From the NCBI RefSeq assembly GCF_024129865.1, contig NZ_JAMYFE010000066.1, positions 91,942 through 155,941 on the forward strand: a stretch of DNA of 64,000 nucleotides. Direction: 5' to 3'. Position 1 is the stretch's first letter. Each line of letters opens with the position of its first letter. A program made the translations under genes and the position numbers. Shown here piece by piece: positions 48,663 to 57,580 of the stretch. The notes under the pieces are model-generated. The model was not told where the DNA came from. It did no database searches and saw only the letters and a list, made by a program, of their open reading frames with translations. The DNA comes from Stieleria tagensis (GTDB lineage: Bacteria; Planctomycetota; Planctomycetia; Pirellulales; Pirellulaceae).

Positions 48663-51110
48663 CTATGCGAGCTTGGCTGCCCGCAATCTCAACGCATTCG
48701 CTATCACCGACACACTGCTGAAACTCATCGCTGCCGCTGCAATCATGGGGCTGAGCAACACGCCGAAGATCGGATACAGCAACCCAGCTGCGACCGGGAT
48801 TCCAAGGGCGTTGTAAATGAACGCGAAGAACAGATTTTGACGAATGTTGCTCATCGTTTTGCGACTCAAGTTCGCTGCCGCGGCCACACCGCGAAGATCG
48901 CCACCGACGAGCGTGACACCTGCGGACTCAATCGCTACGCCTGTCCCGGTGCCCATTGCAATGCCAACATTCGCTTCGGCAAGGGCCGGTGCGTCATTGA
49001 TTCCATCGCCACACATCGCAACTGTCTTGCCTGCCTTCTTCAACTTGCGAACGAAGTCATGCTTTTCTTCGGGCGAAACCCCAGCATGAAACTCGTCGAT
49101 GCCCAGTTTCGATGCGACGGCTTTGGCGGTCGGTTCGGCATCACCGGTCAACATTACGACTTTCAATCTCAGCTCATGCAATGTCATTAGCGCTGCCGGA
49201 GTGCTTTGCTTGATCGGGTCAGTGATGGCGAGAATTGCCGCCAGCTTGTTGTCGATCGCCACAAACACAACCGTCGCCCCTTCGGCCTGATGCGATCCTG
49301 CTTTGTCTCGCCCCGCATCGAGGCCCTCGATGCCTTGTTCGTTCAACAAGTCAGCCTTGCCAATCAGCACTTCATGATCATTGACGCGAGCGCGAACACC
49401 ACCACCGGTGATACTGTCAAAATCTCTTGCCTCCACTAGCTGCAATTCATCCGCCTTCCCTCGGCGAACGACTGCCTGAGCCAACGGATGTTCGCTCTGC
49501 GACTCGACCGCCGCAGCCAACGTCAACACATCGTTCTCATTCCAGTCACCAAGCGTCTCGATGCCCGTCACTTCCGGCCGTCCCTGCGTCAGCGTGCCTG
49601 TCTTGTCAACGACAATCGTATCAACCTTCTCCATGACTTCGAGGACTTCAGCGTTCTTGATCAGCACGCCTTCCTTGGCACCGCGGCCAACGCCCACCAT
49701 CACCGACATGGGCGTTGCCAGCCCCAAAGCACACGGGCAAGCAATGATCAACACGGCAACGGCCGCTACGAACGCATGAGCCAGTTGCGGCTCCGGACCA
49801 AACACCGCCCAGCCGATGAACGCCGCAATCGAACAAACGATCACCGCCGGCACAAAGTAACGAGCCACCACATCGACCAGTTTCTGAATCGGAGCGCGAC
49901 TCCGCTGTGCGTCCGCGACCATCTGCACGATGCGGTTCAGAACCGTGTCGCCGCCAACACCGACGGCTTCCATCACGAGCGCACCGGTCTGGTTCAATGT
50001 CCCGCCCGTGATTTCGTCACCTTCCACCTTCTTCACCGGCATCGGCTCGCCCGTCAACATCGACTCGTCAACGCTGCTCGACCCGCTAAGAACTTTCCCA
50101 TCGACCGGAACTTTCTCACCAGGACGAACTCGCAGCCGATCGCCCTTGTGGACCGAATCGAGCGAGACGTCTTCCTCGCCATCGTCTGTGATTCGGTGTG
50201 CCGTATCGGGGGCAAGCTTCATGAGTTCGCGAATCGCTCCGCCCGTCTGCTGTCGTGCTCGCAGTTCCAACACTTGCCCAAGCAGCACCAAGGTGATGAT
50301 CACTGCCGCGGCTTCAAAGTAGAGAGGTGGAACACCGTTCTCGAAGAACGCCTCTGGGATCACACCAGGAAGCAACACGACGACCAAACTGAACAGATAC
50401 GCTGCCAACGTTCCCACGGCGATCAACGAGAACATGTTCAAGTTCATCGTGCGAAACGATTTGGCTCCGCGAACCAACAAGGGCCATCCACACCAGAACA
50501 CAACCGGCGTCGCAAGAGCCAACTGCAACCAGCCAAAGACGTTTTGACTCATCCAATCCGCGACCCGCAAACCCACCATCGGCCCCATCGCGATCACCAG
50601 CAATGGCACCGACAACGCAACGCCCACCCAAAAGCGAAGTTTCATGTCGGCGTACTGTTTATCTTCACCCTCGTCATCCAATGCGACGAACTTCGGCTCC
50701 AAGTCCATCCCGCATATCGGACAATCGCCTGGTCCAACCTGCTCGATTTCAGGGTGCATCGGGCATGTGTAGATGGCATCCGAGTCTGCCGGGGAATCGT
50801 TCGCCTTGGTCGATGAGTGACCACCGCAGCACGAGGACTTGTTCGAGGTTTCCCTGGTCTGTACCGCTGTGTCTCCACCGCAACAAGACGAACCGCTCGA
50901 TGCCTCTTTCTGTGATCGCTTTGCCAGCACTCCAGCAGGATCATCTTGGAATTTTTTCAAGCATCCATCGCTACAAAAAACGTAATTCTCGCCGTTATAC
51001 TCGGCCGATCGTGGACTATCTGCCGGAACGGTCATTCCACAAACCGGGTCGATCTGCGTCGACGCATCGGCAACGGGCAGTGATGTCTTGTGTTTCTCGG
51101 CGTGGTCCAT
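48663..51110 (-). CDS. copA: Cu(I)-transporting P1B-type ATPase with YHS and heavy-metal-binding domains
   Basis: The protein has 815 residues. It has no classical CxxC HMA domain. Residues about 18-65 form a YHS domain (IDPVCGMTV...[13 protein letters not shown]), two SCCGG motifs follow (about 74 and 93), and residues about 113-140 form a heavy-metal-binding domain (YTCPMHP...[10 protein letters not shown]). The transport core is canonical: [21 protein letters not shown], hydrophilic HP site SEHPLA, and [11 protein letters not shown]. It exports Cu(I) from the cytoplasm to the periplasm. It is divergent from the copper storage gene at 51229, with two overlapping palindromes between. Confidence 0.92.
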   Translation of the reverse strand: MDHAEKHKTSLPVADASTQIDPVCGMTVPADSPRSAEYNGENYVFCSDGCLKKFQDDPAGVLAKRSQKEASSGSSCCGGDTAVQTRETSNKSSCCGGHSSTKANDSPADSDAIYTCPMHPEIEQVGPGDCPICGMDLEPKFVALDDEGEDKQYADMKLRFWVGVALSVPLLVIAMGPMVGLRVADWMSQNVFGWLQLALATPVVFWCGWPLLVRGAKSFRTMNLNMFSLIAVGTLAAYLFSLVVVLLPGVIPEAFFENGVPPLYFEAAAVIITLVLLGQVLELRARQQTGGAIRELMKLAPDTAHRITDDGEEDVSLDSVHKGDRLRVRPGEKVPVDGKVLSGSSSVDESMLTGEPMPVKKVEGDEITGGTLNQTGALVMEAVGVGGDTVLNRIVQMVADAQRSRAPIQKLVDVVARYFVPAVIVCSIAAFIGWAVFGPEPQLAHAFVAAVAVLIIACPCALGLATPMSVMVGVGRGAKEGVLIKNAEVLEVMEKVDTIVVDKTGTLTQGRPEVTGIETLGDWNENDVLTLAAAVESQSEHPLAQAVVRRGKADELQLVEARDFDSITGGGVRARVNDHEVLIGKADLLNEQGIEGLDAGRDKAGSHQAEGATVVFVAIDNKLAAILAITDPIKQSTPAALMTLHELRLKVVMLTGDAEPTAKAVASKLGIDEFHAGVSPEEKHDFVRKLKKAGKTVAMCGDGINDAPALAEANVGIAMGTGTGVAIESAGVTLVGGDLRGVAAAANLSRKTMSNIRQNLFFAFIYNALGIPVAAGLLYPIFGVLLSPMIAAAAMSFSSVSVIANALRLRAAKLA

Positions 51111-51145
51111 GATTTATCCAGTCTGTCAAAAAGTCATTCTCCAAT

Positions 51146-51162
51146 ATACCCCATAGTGGTAT
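51146..51162. promoter_or_regulatory. Putative CsoR operator between copA and csp
   Basis: ATACC-CCATAGT-GGTAT: perfect five-base arms around seven bases, 36 bases before the copA start and 67 before the storage protein start. It is placed to repress either or both divergent genes. Confidence 0.65.
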
Positions 51163-51176
51163 GCAAGTTGCATACC
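51158..51176. promoter_or_regulatory. Second palindrome overlapping the CsoR site
   Basis: GGTATGCAA-G-TTGCATACC: perfect nine-base arms around one base. It shares GGTAT with the putative CsoR operator, so two regulators or two CsoR tetramers could compete or cooperate here. Confidence 0.55.
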
Positions 51177-51228
51177 GCTAAGGCAGCGGCAACGGGGCCG
51201 TATTAGCAAAATTCCAAAGGAGAAACGA

Positions 51229-51561
51229 ATGAGTACCGCAACCGCATCCATGAAAGAGTGCCTTCAAAACTGCCAGGAGTGCCAAACGACTTGTGCCGAC
51301 ATGCTGACCAGCCACTGCCTATCCAAAGGCGGCGACCACGTCGAGCAAACGCACGTCAAACTAATGCTCGACTGCATCGCCGCTTGTGCAGCCTGTGTCG
51401 ACTTCATGAGTCGCAACAGCGATCACCACGCGTTGTATTGCCGAGCCTGCGCCAAAATCTGCAAAGCGTGTGCAGACAGTTGCGAAAAAGTCGGCAACAT
51501 GGACAAGTGCGTCGAGTGCTGTCGCAAATGCCAAGAAAGCTGTTCAGCGATGGCGAGCTAG
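51229..51561 (+). CDS. csp: Cytosolic four-helix copper storage protein (Csp/DUF326)
   Basis: The protein has 110 residues, no signal peptide, and 18 Cys, nearly all in CxxC or CxxxC spacing along helices (CLQNCQECQTTC, CIAACAAC, CRACAKICKACADSC, CVECCRKCQESC). That is the pattern of the four-helix-bundle copper storage proteins whose Cys line the bundle core and bind many Cu(I) ions. AAAGGAGAAACGA before the ATG is a strong ribosome site. Divergent from copA with a shared operator region. It would hold excess cytosolic Cu(I) while CopA exports it. Confidence 0.88.
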   Translation: MSTATASMKECLQNCQECQTTCADMLTSHCLSKGGDHVEQTHVKLMLDCIAACAACVDFMSRNSDHHALYCRACAKICKACADSCEKVGNMDKCVECCRKCQESCSAMAS

Positions 51562-52044
51562 CGTACTTCAATCGCAGGCAATGCCGTGAAATGAGGCTCC
51601 ATGCCCGAAGGTTTGGAGCCTCAGGCATGCCATCGAAATGTTCCCGGAACGTGCACGATCGCCGCATTCTCGTCAATGTAACCCAAGGTCATCAAACGCC
51701 CTTGGTCACAGAACATCTCGAGGAAAACTTTAGCAATCTTGACTGACGCATCACGCTCACCTCATTTGCTACGTGATCTACCACTTGGCGTGAGACGAGA
51801 ACGATCAACTTTGCTCGCGCCCTTGAACGCCACTCCGGTGAACGCCACTCCGGTGTCGGCCACCGGAGCAGATTGGTGTCATCGGTCAAGCTATTGCTCA
51901 AATCGAATTCACTGTTCCGTCCAAATTTCTGAGCCTCAGCTTGTCGCGGGATTTACCGCGACGGCTCGGAAGCTAATAATCCTGTTTTGCGGTTGCTTTC
52001 GTTCATGCCCGCACTGGCTACGCATTTGCGAAGTGGGATTTGAA
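51562..52044. other. Intergenic region with a short tandem repeat and hairpin
   Basis: About 480 bases. GAACGCCACTCCGGT occurs twice in tandem (51825-51854). CTCCGGTG (51848-51855) pairs with CACCGGAG (51861-51868) to form an eight-base stem, a possible transcript end for the storage protein gene. A frame is open here in phase with the next gene, but its residues (many Cys, Arg, Ser) look non-coding. Confidence 0.5.
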
Positions 52045-52836
52045 TTGGTTCGATCGCTACGAAAAACGAAAACGGATGGCACGCCCTACACTCGGCCGGA
52101 CGAAATCGAGGCTCGAATCGAGCAGCTTGAGAAGCTGCTTATTTCCGAGCAAGTCCGACAATGCGAGATCAAAGCGGAACACGAAACGGACTTCGTTCCG
52201 CCAGAGTGCGTGGTCTACTTGATGCGGAATCGTCGCGACTTCGATCGTGACGATGACACTGCTAAGGCGTTGTACAAAATTTTGTTTCGGCGAGTGCTTG
52301 GTCAGCTGCCGTGGACGGAACAAGAAGGCTGCCCAAAACAGCTTGCGACTGCGGTTGCGGTTCGGGAACAGGTCGCTGGAAGGTTTGCCGAGATGATGGC
52401 AAAAGATCGAGAGGAGTATCTGGATCAGCTCGACCTATTCGAGGCGGTTTTTGCACATTCGGTCGCGAGACTTCGGGCGACCGCAAGAACGAAAGCATTC
52501 AAACACGCGAACCGACAAACGCCGCTGGAAGCTATTCAAGCAGGTGGAGAGATGTCGAGACCTGAAGAAATGCAGCTCGAGATCAGCGATTCGACAATTT
52601 TTGAGGAATTGCACGAGAAGGATTACCGGCGGCGTTACTTGAATGCGATTGTCCAACTGCCAGATGATTTGCGCACCGTTATCGAGCTGTATCGAGAGGG
52701 ACTTCACTTTGAATCAAGCGATCCCAAAGAACCGACTATAAGCAAGATTGTCAATAAATCGCCAAAAACAGCTCGCAAGTACTGCAAACAAGCAATCGCC
52801 ATACTTCGTGGCATGTTGCTGGAGGAAGACCAATGA
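52045..52836 (+). CDS. Sigma-70-like regulator at head of candidate defence operon
   Basis: The protein has 263 residues from a TTG start that has GTGGGA seven bases before it; a GTG at 52033 and a far upstream ATG (51739) are also open. The C-terminal 80 residues (RRRYLNAIVQLPDDLRTVIE, then a helix-turn-helix around PTISKIVNKSPKTARKYCKQ) resemble sigma region 4. The N-terminal half is charged and helical, without a clear region 2. The stop overlaps the next ATG (ATGA), so it is translationally coupled to the unknown protein. It may be a sigma-like transcription regulator of this operon. The start is uncertain. Confidence 0.65.
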   Translation: MVRSLRKTKTDGTPYTRPDEIEARIEQLEKLLISEQVRQCEIKAEHETDFVPPECVVYLMRNRRDFDRDDDTAKALYKILFRRVLGQLPWTEQEGCPKQLATAVAVREQVAGRFAEMMAKDREEYLDQLDLFEAVFAHSVARLRATARTKAFKHANRQTPLEAIQAGGEMSRPEEMQLEISDSTIFEELHEKDYRRRYLNAIVQLPDDLRTVIELYREGLHFESSDPKEPTISKIVNKSPKTARKYCKQAIAILRGMLLEEDQ

Positions 52837-53411
52837 ATAGTGATCAATCAAACATGGATCTGGAAGACGTTTTAAATGCGTTTATCATGGAAGAGGACAC
52901 CGGGAAACCAACGCTGCTTCGATATCTAATAGATTACCCTCAGTTCGCATCCGACCTTGTTGATCTATCACGCGAAATGACATTGGGAACGGAGCAGTCA
53001 TCCGGTCCATTGTCAAAGACCGATGAGGCAATCGTAGCTGCGGCGTGGGAGCGACATGTCGCAGTGGTTCCTGGCGGATCGCTGGATCCACTTGGTTCAC
53101 TCTTGCCGGCACAGCTGAACCAACTCTCGGCGGCGTTCAGCCTCCCAAGACAGGTGTTCTCGGCCTTGCGGGAACGCCGTGTGATTGTGGCTTCGATTTC
53201 CGAGTCGTTTCTCAGATCGCTTTCGGAAAAAACCGGTTGCCCTTTTGATCGCCTAATCGCATCGCTCAATGAGCCGGCGCAACCGACCGTCGCTGGAAGC
53301 CACAAATCAGAGGTGAAGCCCGACGCACCTCGCAAAGTAACTTTTGAGAAGATCCTGACCGACGCCGAAATTGGACCCGATCAATTGGCTGAACTGGTGC
53401 GCGGTGAATAG
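52833..53411 (+). CDS. Unknown protein coupled to ImmA-UvrD
   Basis: The protein has 192 residues, no signal peptide and no membrane helix. The N-terminal 60 residues are acidic and helical (LEDVLNAFIMEEDTGKPTLL), and the middle has a helical LPAQLNQLSAAFSLPRQVFSALR. GGAGGAAG gives a strong start at 52833, overlapping the upstream stop. The next gene begins three bases after its stop. In many operons an ImmA/IrrE protease has a small partner protein as its substrate or sensor; by position this could be it. I do not recognise a family. Confidence 0.6.
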   Translation: MNSDQSNMDLEDVLNAFIMEEDTGKPTLLRYLIDYPQFASDLVDLSREMTLGTEQSSGPLSKTDEAIVAAAWERHVAVVPGGSLDPLGSLLPAQLNQLSAAFSLPRQVFSALRERRVIVASISESFLRSLSEKTGCPFDRLIASLNEPAQPTVAGSHKSEVKPDAPRKVTFEKILTDAEIGPDQLAELVRGE

Positions 53412-53414
53412 CGA

Positions 53415-56400
53415 ATGGACTCGATTGAAAAAGCACGAACGATCGCCGCCGAACTCCATGCAGTAGCGGTCCAGAAGGGTTTGGATCCAAGGAAGCCCTA
53501 CAATTTCGCCAAATGTGAAATCTTGAGCCGCGACATTTGTTTAGAAGCAACTAAGCCAGGTGCAACACAGTTGGATGGCGGCCGAGCAAAGTACATTCGC
53601 AATGATTTGCTCATTATCCACGAAAGATGCGACACCGACTTCGAGAACGCTTTTCTTGCGGCACACGAGCTTGGGCACGTCGTGCTGGGGGATGATTTCA
53701 ACCCGTCACCAAGTACCAATGTTGATCCAGCCCGACCGGCGGAACCATCGCCAGTCGCCGAAGACCGAGTCGTTGATTACGGCAAGCGTCAGCGACGCGA
53801 GATTCAAATGGATTTGTTCGCACGCGAATTTTTGCTGCCGCGCCCTGTGGTCAAGCGAATGCATCTCGTGGACGGGATGTCAGCAAGTGAAATTGCAAAG
53901 GTGTTTGGTGCTCCCTTTGACGTTGTGGCGCAGCAACTTTTTGACGCGATCTTGCTGCCCGTGGTGGAGACGCCAAGCGAATCGCCAGCCGTCGACCGTC
54001 CATTGAATGACAAGCAAGCCGCTGCGGCATCACATCGCGGCGTACCGTTGCTCGTTGAGGCCGGTCCAGGCACTGGCAAAACCCAAACGCTGACGTCACG
54101 TGTTCACAGCTTACTGGCGGACGGCATCGACCCGCGAGAAATACTGCTGCTAACATTCTCGAACAAAGCAGCCGCAGAAATGGCGGATCGAATCGCAGAG
54201 AAGAACAAAGAAGCTTCCGCCGCCATGTGGATCGGGACATTTCATGCGTTTGGGTTGGATCTGATTCGCCGGTTCTATTCCGAGCTTGGGTTCGAGAAGG
54301 ATCCTCGAATGATCGACAAGACCGAGGCTGTGGAAATGCTAGAACAGCAGTTTCCCAAGTTCGATCTTGAACACTACCGGAATGTCTACGCACCCGCGTC
54401 TGTGATTGACGACATCCTGAAAGCCGTGTCGCGTGCAAAGGATGAAGTGGTGTGTCCAACCCGGTATCGTGAACTTGCCGAGGCGATGCAATTGCGAGCG
54501 ACGGCTTCCAACGACGACGAGCTATTGATCCGCGCGCGGCGATGCCACGAAGTCGCACGTGTCTATGAGGCCTACGAGAAGATCAAAAAGGCGAAGCATT
54601 GCATCGACTTTGGAGACCTGGTTTCTTTGCCAGTCTCGCTTCTTGAATCGGAACCGACGATCGCAAACACGATTTCCGAAACCTATTCGCATGTGCTGGT
54701 TGATGAATACCAGGACGTCAATCGAAGTAGCGTGCGCCTATTGAAGTCAATCTGTCCCGACGGAGCCAACCTGTGGGCGGTTGGCGACGCGAAGCAGTCG
54801 ATCTACCGTTTTCGCGGTGCGTCCAGTGGCAACATGAAACGGTTCACCAACGAAGATTTCCGGAGAGCCCAGACGGTCCGTCTAGAGCAAAACTACCGCA
54901 GCGTTCCCGAAATTACCGATGCGTTTTCGGCGTTCGGAGCCACGATGGCTGCGGGAACCGGAGGCGATGCATTGACGGCGGAGCGTAGCGTGTGCGGATC
55001 GAAGGTCGCCCTGACAACAGTAGACAAGGTTACTGAACAGACGCTGGCGATCGCAGACTCGATCGAACAGATGCGGCAAAACGGTCATGGCTATCGCGAC
55101 CAAGCCATCCTCTGCACCGGAAACGAAAAACTCGCAACTTTGGCGGGTGAGTTAGAGCGTCTAGGGATTCCGGTTTTGTTTTTAGGGAGCTTGTTTGAAC
55201 GACTTGAAATCAAGAATTTGATCGCCTTTTTATCATTGCTGACGGACCGACGAGCGATGGGGCTAATTCGAGTCGGATGCCAACGACAAACAGAGCTCAC
55301 TCTCGGAGATGTTTCCAAAGTCATTGAGCATTTGCGCGACGACATAACCGAACCCGGAGAATGGCCCGCAAAGGTCGACAGCTTTCATGGGGTATCCGAA
55401 TCCGGGAAACAAGTACTCCGCGAAGTGGCCACGATCCTGCTAGGCTTCGACCAGTCGTCGTCGCCATGGACGATGCTTGCGACGATCTTGCTGGATCGCA
55501 CGCAAATAGCGGCAGACTTCGCAAACGCGAGTTCAGTTTCGGAACGAACGGGCGGAATAGCGGTTTGGCAGTTCATGAATTTCTTGCGTGTTCAGCCAAG
55601 CGGCAAGGGCCTGCCCGTGCCCAGGCTTTTGAAGCGAATCCGCGACCTCATTCGCCTCAAGGAAGACCGTGATCTAAGTAAGCTTCCCGATGCCGCGAGT
55701 GGACTCGACGGGGTTCGGTTGATGACGGTACACGGGTCAAAAGGTCTTGAATTCCCAGTGGTCCATTTTCCGGGGATGAACAAGACATCGTTACCTCTGA
55801 ATTACAAGAGCCCGAAGTGCCCACCACCAGATGGAATGGTCGAAGGGTCCGGAGATGATTCCAAGGCAGCGGCCGTCGCCGCTCATTCTGAGGAGCAAGA
55901 GTGCATCTTCTACGTCGCGTTATCGCGAGCACGCGATCGGCTCATCGCTTACGCTCCAACGAAGCAAGCGGGAGGCAAGAACTGGCCGCTATCGCCGTTT
56001 CTTGACCGTCTTGGCAGCAATCTTCAGCGCAACCACGTCGCGCCGAACGAACGTGATCTGGGAAATGGGAATGAAGGAACGATCCCGATTCAGGTATCTG
56101 GAAGGATTAGTTTAACGACGGCGCAAATTGGCCTTTTTGAAAGATGCCCGCGGCGATTTTTCTACACGCACGTCGTTCGGATTGGTGGACGCCGTGAAGA
56201 GTCGCCGTACACGTTGATGCACGACGCTGTCCGCGAAATCTGTGAAGCGATAGTTGCTGAGCGACTCATCACGCTGTCAGACAGCAAGATTCGTCAGCGT
56301 TTGAACCAGGCTTTTAAAGCGAGCGGCCTTGTCGATCATGGCTATGCAAATGAGTTGGCGGGCATGGGACACAAGCTGGTCAAGTATTTTCTGACCACGC

Positions 56401-56822
56401 GAGCAGAGGGTTCGCCGATCGAACCACCGAGCCTAGCCGTCAACTTGGCTGGCGATGAGGTCAAGTTTCGTCCTGACGACGGTTTCACCATGGAAGACGG
56501 AGCAATCGTTTTTCGACAAGTTCGGACGGGCGGAATCAAGAGTAGCCGTGATGACATCGCCGCTGCGGCTGCGTTGCTCGCGGCAACAGAGCACGCCCGA
56601 GGGAGTCGCGTCGAATTCGTGCATCTCAGTGATCAGGAAATCCGGGACGTTGAGATGCAGAAGCGAAAACTCGGGAATCGCCATGCCTCACTCCACGATG
56701 CCTTGAAGTCCATCCGGGATGGCAAGTTTCCGGCAAAGCCTAGCTCGCGTACGTGCCCCGGATGTCCTGCGTTTTTTGTCTGCGGTTCGGTCCCCGAGGG
56801 GACACTTCAAAAAACTTTCTGA
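53415..56822 (+). CDS. ImmA/IrrE metalloprotease fused to UvrD-type helicase
   Basis: The protein has 1135 residues. An ImmA/IrrE-like zinc protease domain (about 1-185) carries HELGH at 84-88 and a downstream Glu-helix FAREFLLPRP. A UvrD superfamily 1 helicase follows: Walker A GPGTGKT at 217-223, LTFSNKAAAEM, DEYQDVN, the GDAKQSIYRFRG motif, QNYRS, and VHGSKGLEF. The C-terminal 220 residues look like an AddB/Cas4-type nuclease domain: Cys in ERCPRRFFYTH and a final CPGCPAFFVCG would make the four-Cys iron-sulphur site. But the catalytic strand reads FRQVRTGG where D-x-K-T-G is expected, so nuclease activity is doubtful. It is third in the operon. Confidence 0.85.
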   Translation: MDSIEKARTIAAELHAVAVQKGLDPRKPYNFAKCEILSRDICLEATKPGATQLDGGRAKYIRNDLLIIHERCDTDFENAFLAAHELGHVVLGDDFNPSPSTNVDPARPAEPSPVAEDRVVDYGKRQRREIQMDLFAREFLLPRPVVKRMHLVDGMSASEIAKVFGAPFDVVAQQLFDAILLPVVETPSESPAVDRPLNDKQAAAASHRGVPLLVEAGPGTGKTQTLTSRVHSLLADGIDPREILLLTFSNKAAAEMADRIAEKNKEASAAMWIGTFHAFGLDLIRRFYSELGFEKDPRMIDKTEAVEMLEQQFPKFDLEHYRNVYAPASVIDDILKAVSRAKDEVVCPTRYRELAEAMQLRATASNDDELLIRARRCHEVARVYEAYEKIKKAKHCIDFGDLVSLPVSLLESEPTIANTISETYSHVLVDEYQDVNRSSVRLLKSICPDGANLWAVGDAKQSIYRFRGASSGNMKRFTNEDFRRAQTVRLEQNYRSVPEITDAFSAFGATMAAGTGGDALTAERSVCGSKVALTTVDKVTEQTLAIADSIEQMRQNGHGYRDQAILCTGNEKLATLAGELERLGIPVLFLGSLFERLEIKNLIAFLSLLTDRRAMGLIRVGCQRQTELTLGDVSKVIEHLRDDITEPGEWPAKVDSFHGVSESGKQVLREVATILLGFDQSSSPWTMLATILLDRTQIAADFANASSVSERTGGIAVWQFMNFLRVQPSGKGLPVPRLLKRIRDLIRLKEDRDLSKLPDAASGLDGVRLMTVHGSKGLEFPVVHFPGMNKTSLPLNYKSPKCPPPDGMVEGSGDDSKAAAVAAHSEEQECIFYVALSRARDRLIAYAPTKQAGGKNWPLSPFLDRLGSNLQRNHVAPNERDLGNGNEGTIPIQVSGRISLTTAQIGLFERCPRRFFYTHVVRIGGRREESPYTLMHDAVREICEAIVAERLITLSDSKIRQRLNQAFKASGLVDHGYANELAGMGHKLVKYFLTTRAEGSPIEPPSLAVNLAGDEVKFRPDDGFTMEDGAIVFRQVRTGGIKSSRDDIAAAAALLAATEHARGSRVEFVHLSDQEIRDVEMQKRKLGNRHASLHDALKSIRDGKFPAKPSSRTCPGCPAFFVCGSVPEGTLQKTF

Positions 56823-56908
56823 TTTCGTTACCGGATCATTCCGGTCGTAGCGATTGCACTTGTAGAGGAGAGATTCACTCGCCTCATTGAACCAAGAGGT
56901 AATCACAA

Positions 56909-57580
56909 ATGAAGAAGTTTCAGTTGGCCTGCAATGGCCTGGAGTTCCAACGGTATTCGATCCCAGACCCTGTCCCCACGGGGCGTCAGATCCTTGAAGC
57001 TGCGGGTCTTCTTCCGGCCAAGAATTACACACTTTTAGCGATTCTTCCCGGATCGGATTTTGAGGATGTTCGTCTCAAGGAAACGTTCGACCTGCGGGCA
57101 CGCGGCGTCGAGCGATTCGTTGCTTTTGAAGGCGATCGAGTCTTCAGGTTCTGTTTGAATGACCGGCAACTGTCTTGGGGGTTGCCTGCCATTCAAGGCG
57201 ACCAACTCTATCAGTTGGCAGACCTTCCTGATGGGCATGGTGTCTTTCGTGACCTTCCCGGTGGAACGGATGAGCTCATCGATCCAGCGGAGTCAATCGA
57301 CCTGACTGAGTCTGGCGTGGAGCAATTCATCGTTGCTCCAAAGCCCGTCAGCTATCAGATTTTCGTCAATACCCGGCCGCACATCGTGACAGATTCGGCG
57401 ATCACTTACGAGGAATTGGTGCAGCTCGCACATCCGGGAGCCAATGACCCGAATGTGCTCTACACCATCACCTACCTGCAGGCGGCAACGCAGCCGCCCG
57501 CGGGGGACCTTCACTCTGGCTGCACCCTCCACATCAAGCAAGGAACGCGAATCAATGTCACGCCAACTGTTCAATCTTAA
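56909..57580 (+). CDS. Multi-ubiquitin-domain protein
   Basis: The protein has 223 residues and three consecutive β-grasp-like units of about 70 residues (roughly 1-74, 75-147 and 148-223). The last begins YQIFVNTRPHIVTDSAITYEEL and ends INVTPTVQS; there is no di-glycine tail. This is the architecture of bacterial multi-ubiquitin proteins that neighbour ThiF/E1 genes. AAGAGG precedes the ATG. The next gene starts inside its 3' end (26-base overlap). Each unit may be processed or conjugated. By family knowledge it would be the modifier of the cassette. Confidence 0.8.
   Translation: MKKFQLACNGLEFQRYSIPDPVPTGRQILEAAGLLPAKNYTLLAILPGSDFEDVRLKETFDLRARGVERFVAFEGDRVFRFCLNDRQLSWGLPAIQGDQLYQLADLPDGHGVFRDLPGGTDELIDPAESIDLTESGVEQFIVAPKPVSYQIFVNTRPHIVTDSAITYEELVQLAHPGANDPNVLYTITYLQAATQPPAGDLHSGCTLHIKQGTRINVTPTVQS

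Noticed and set aside
49488..50816. Long 442-codon frame on the plus strand across copA
   Set aside because: It is antisense to the clear P-type ATPase, is full of His, Arg and Gln as expected for a shadow frame, and matches no family.
51825..51854. Tandem GAACGCCACTCCGGT as a CRISPR array
   Set aside because: Only two adjoining copies with no spacers and no cas genes.
51739..52044. N-terminal extension of the sigma-like protein to the ATG at 51739
   Set aside because: The added residues include the repeat and hairpin, are Cys/Ser/Arg-rich, and no ribosome site precedes the ATG; a later TTG is better placed.
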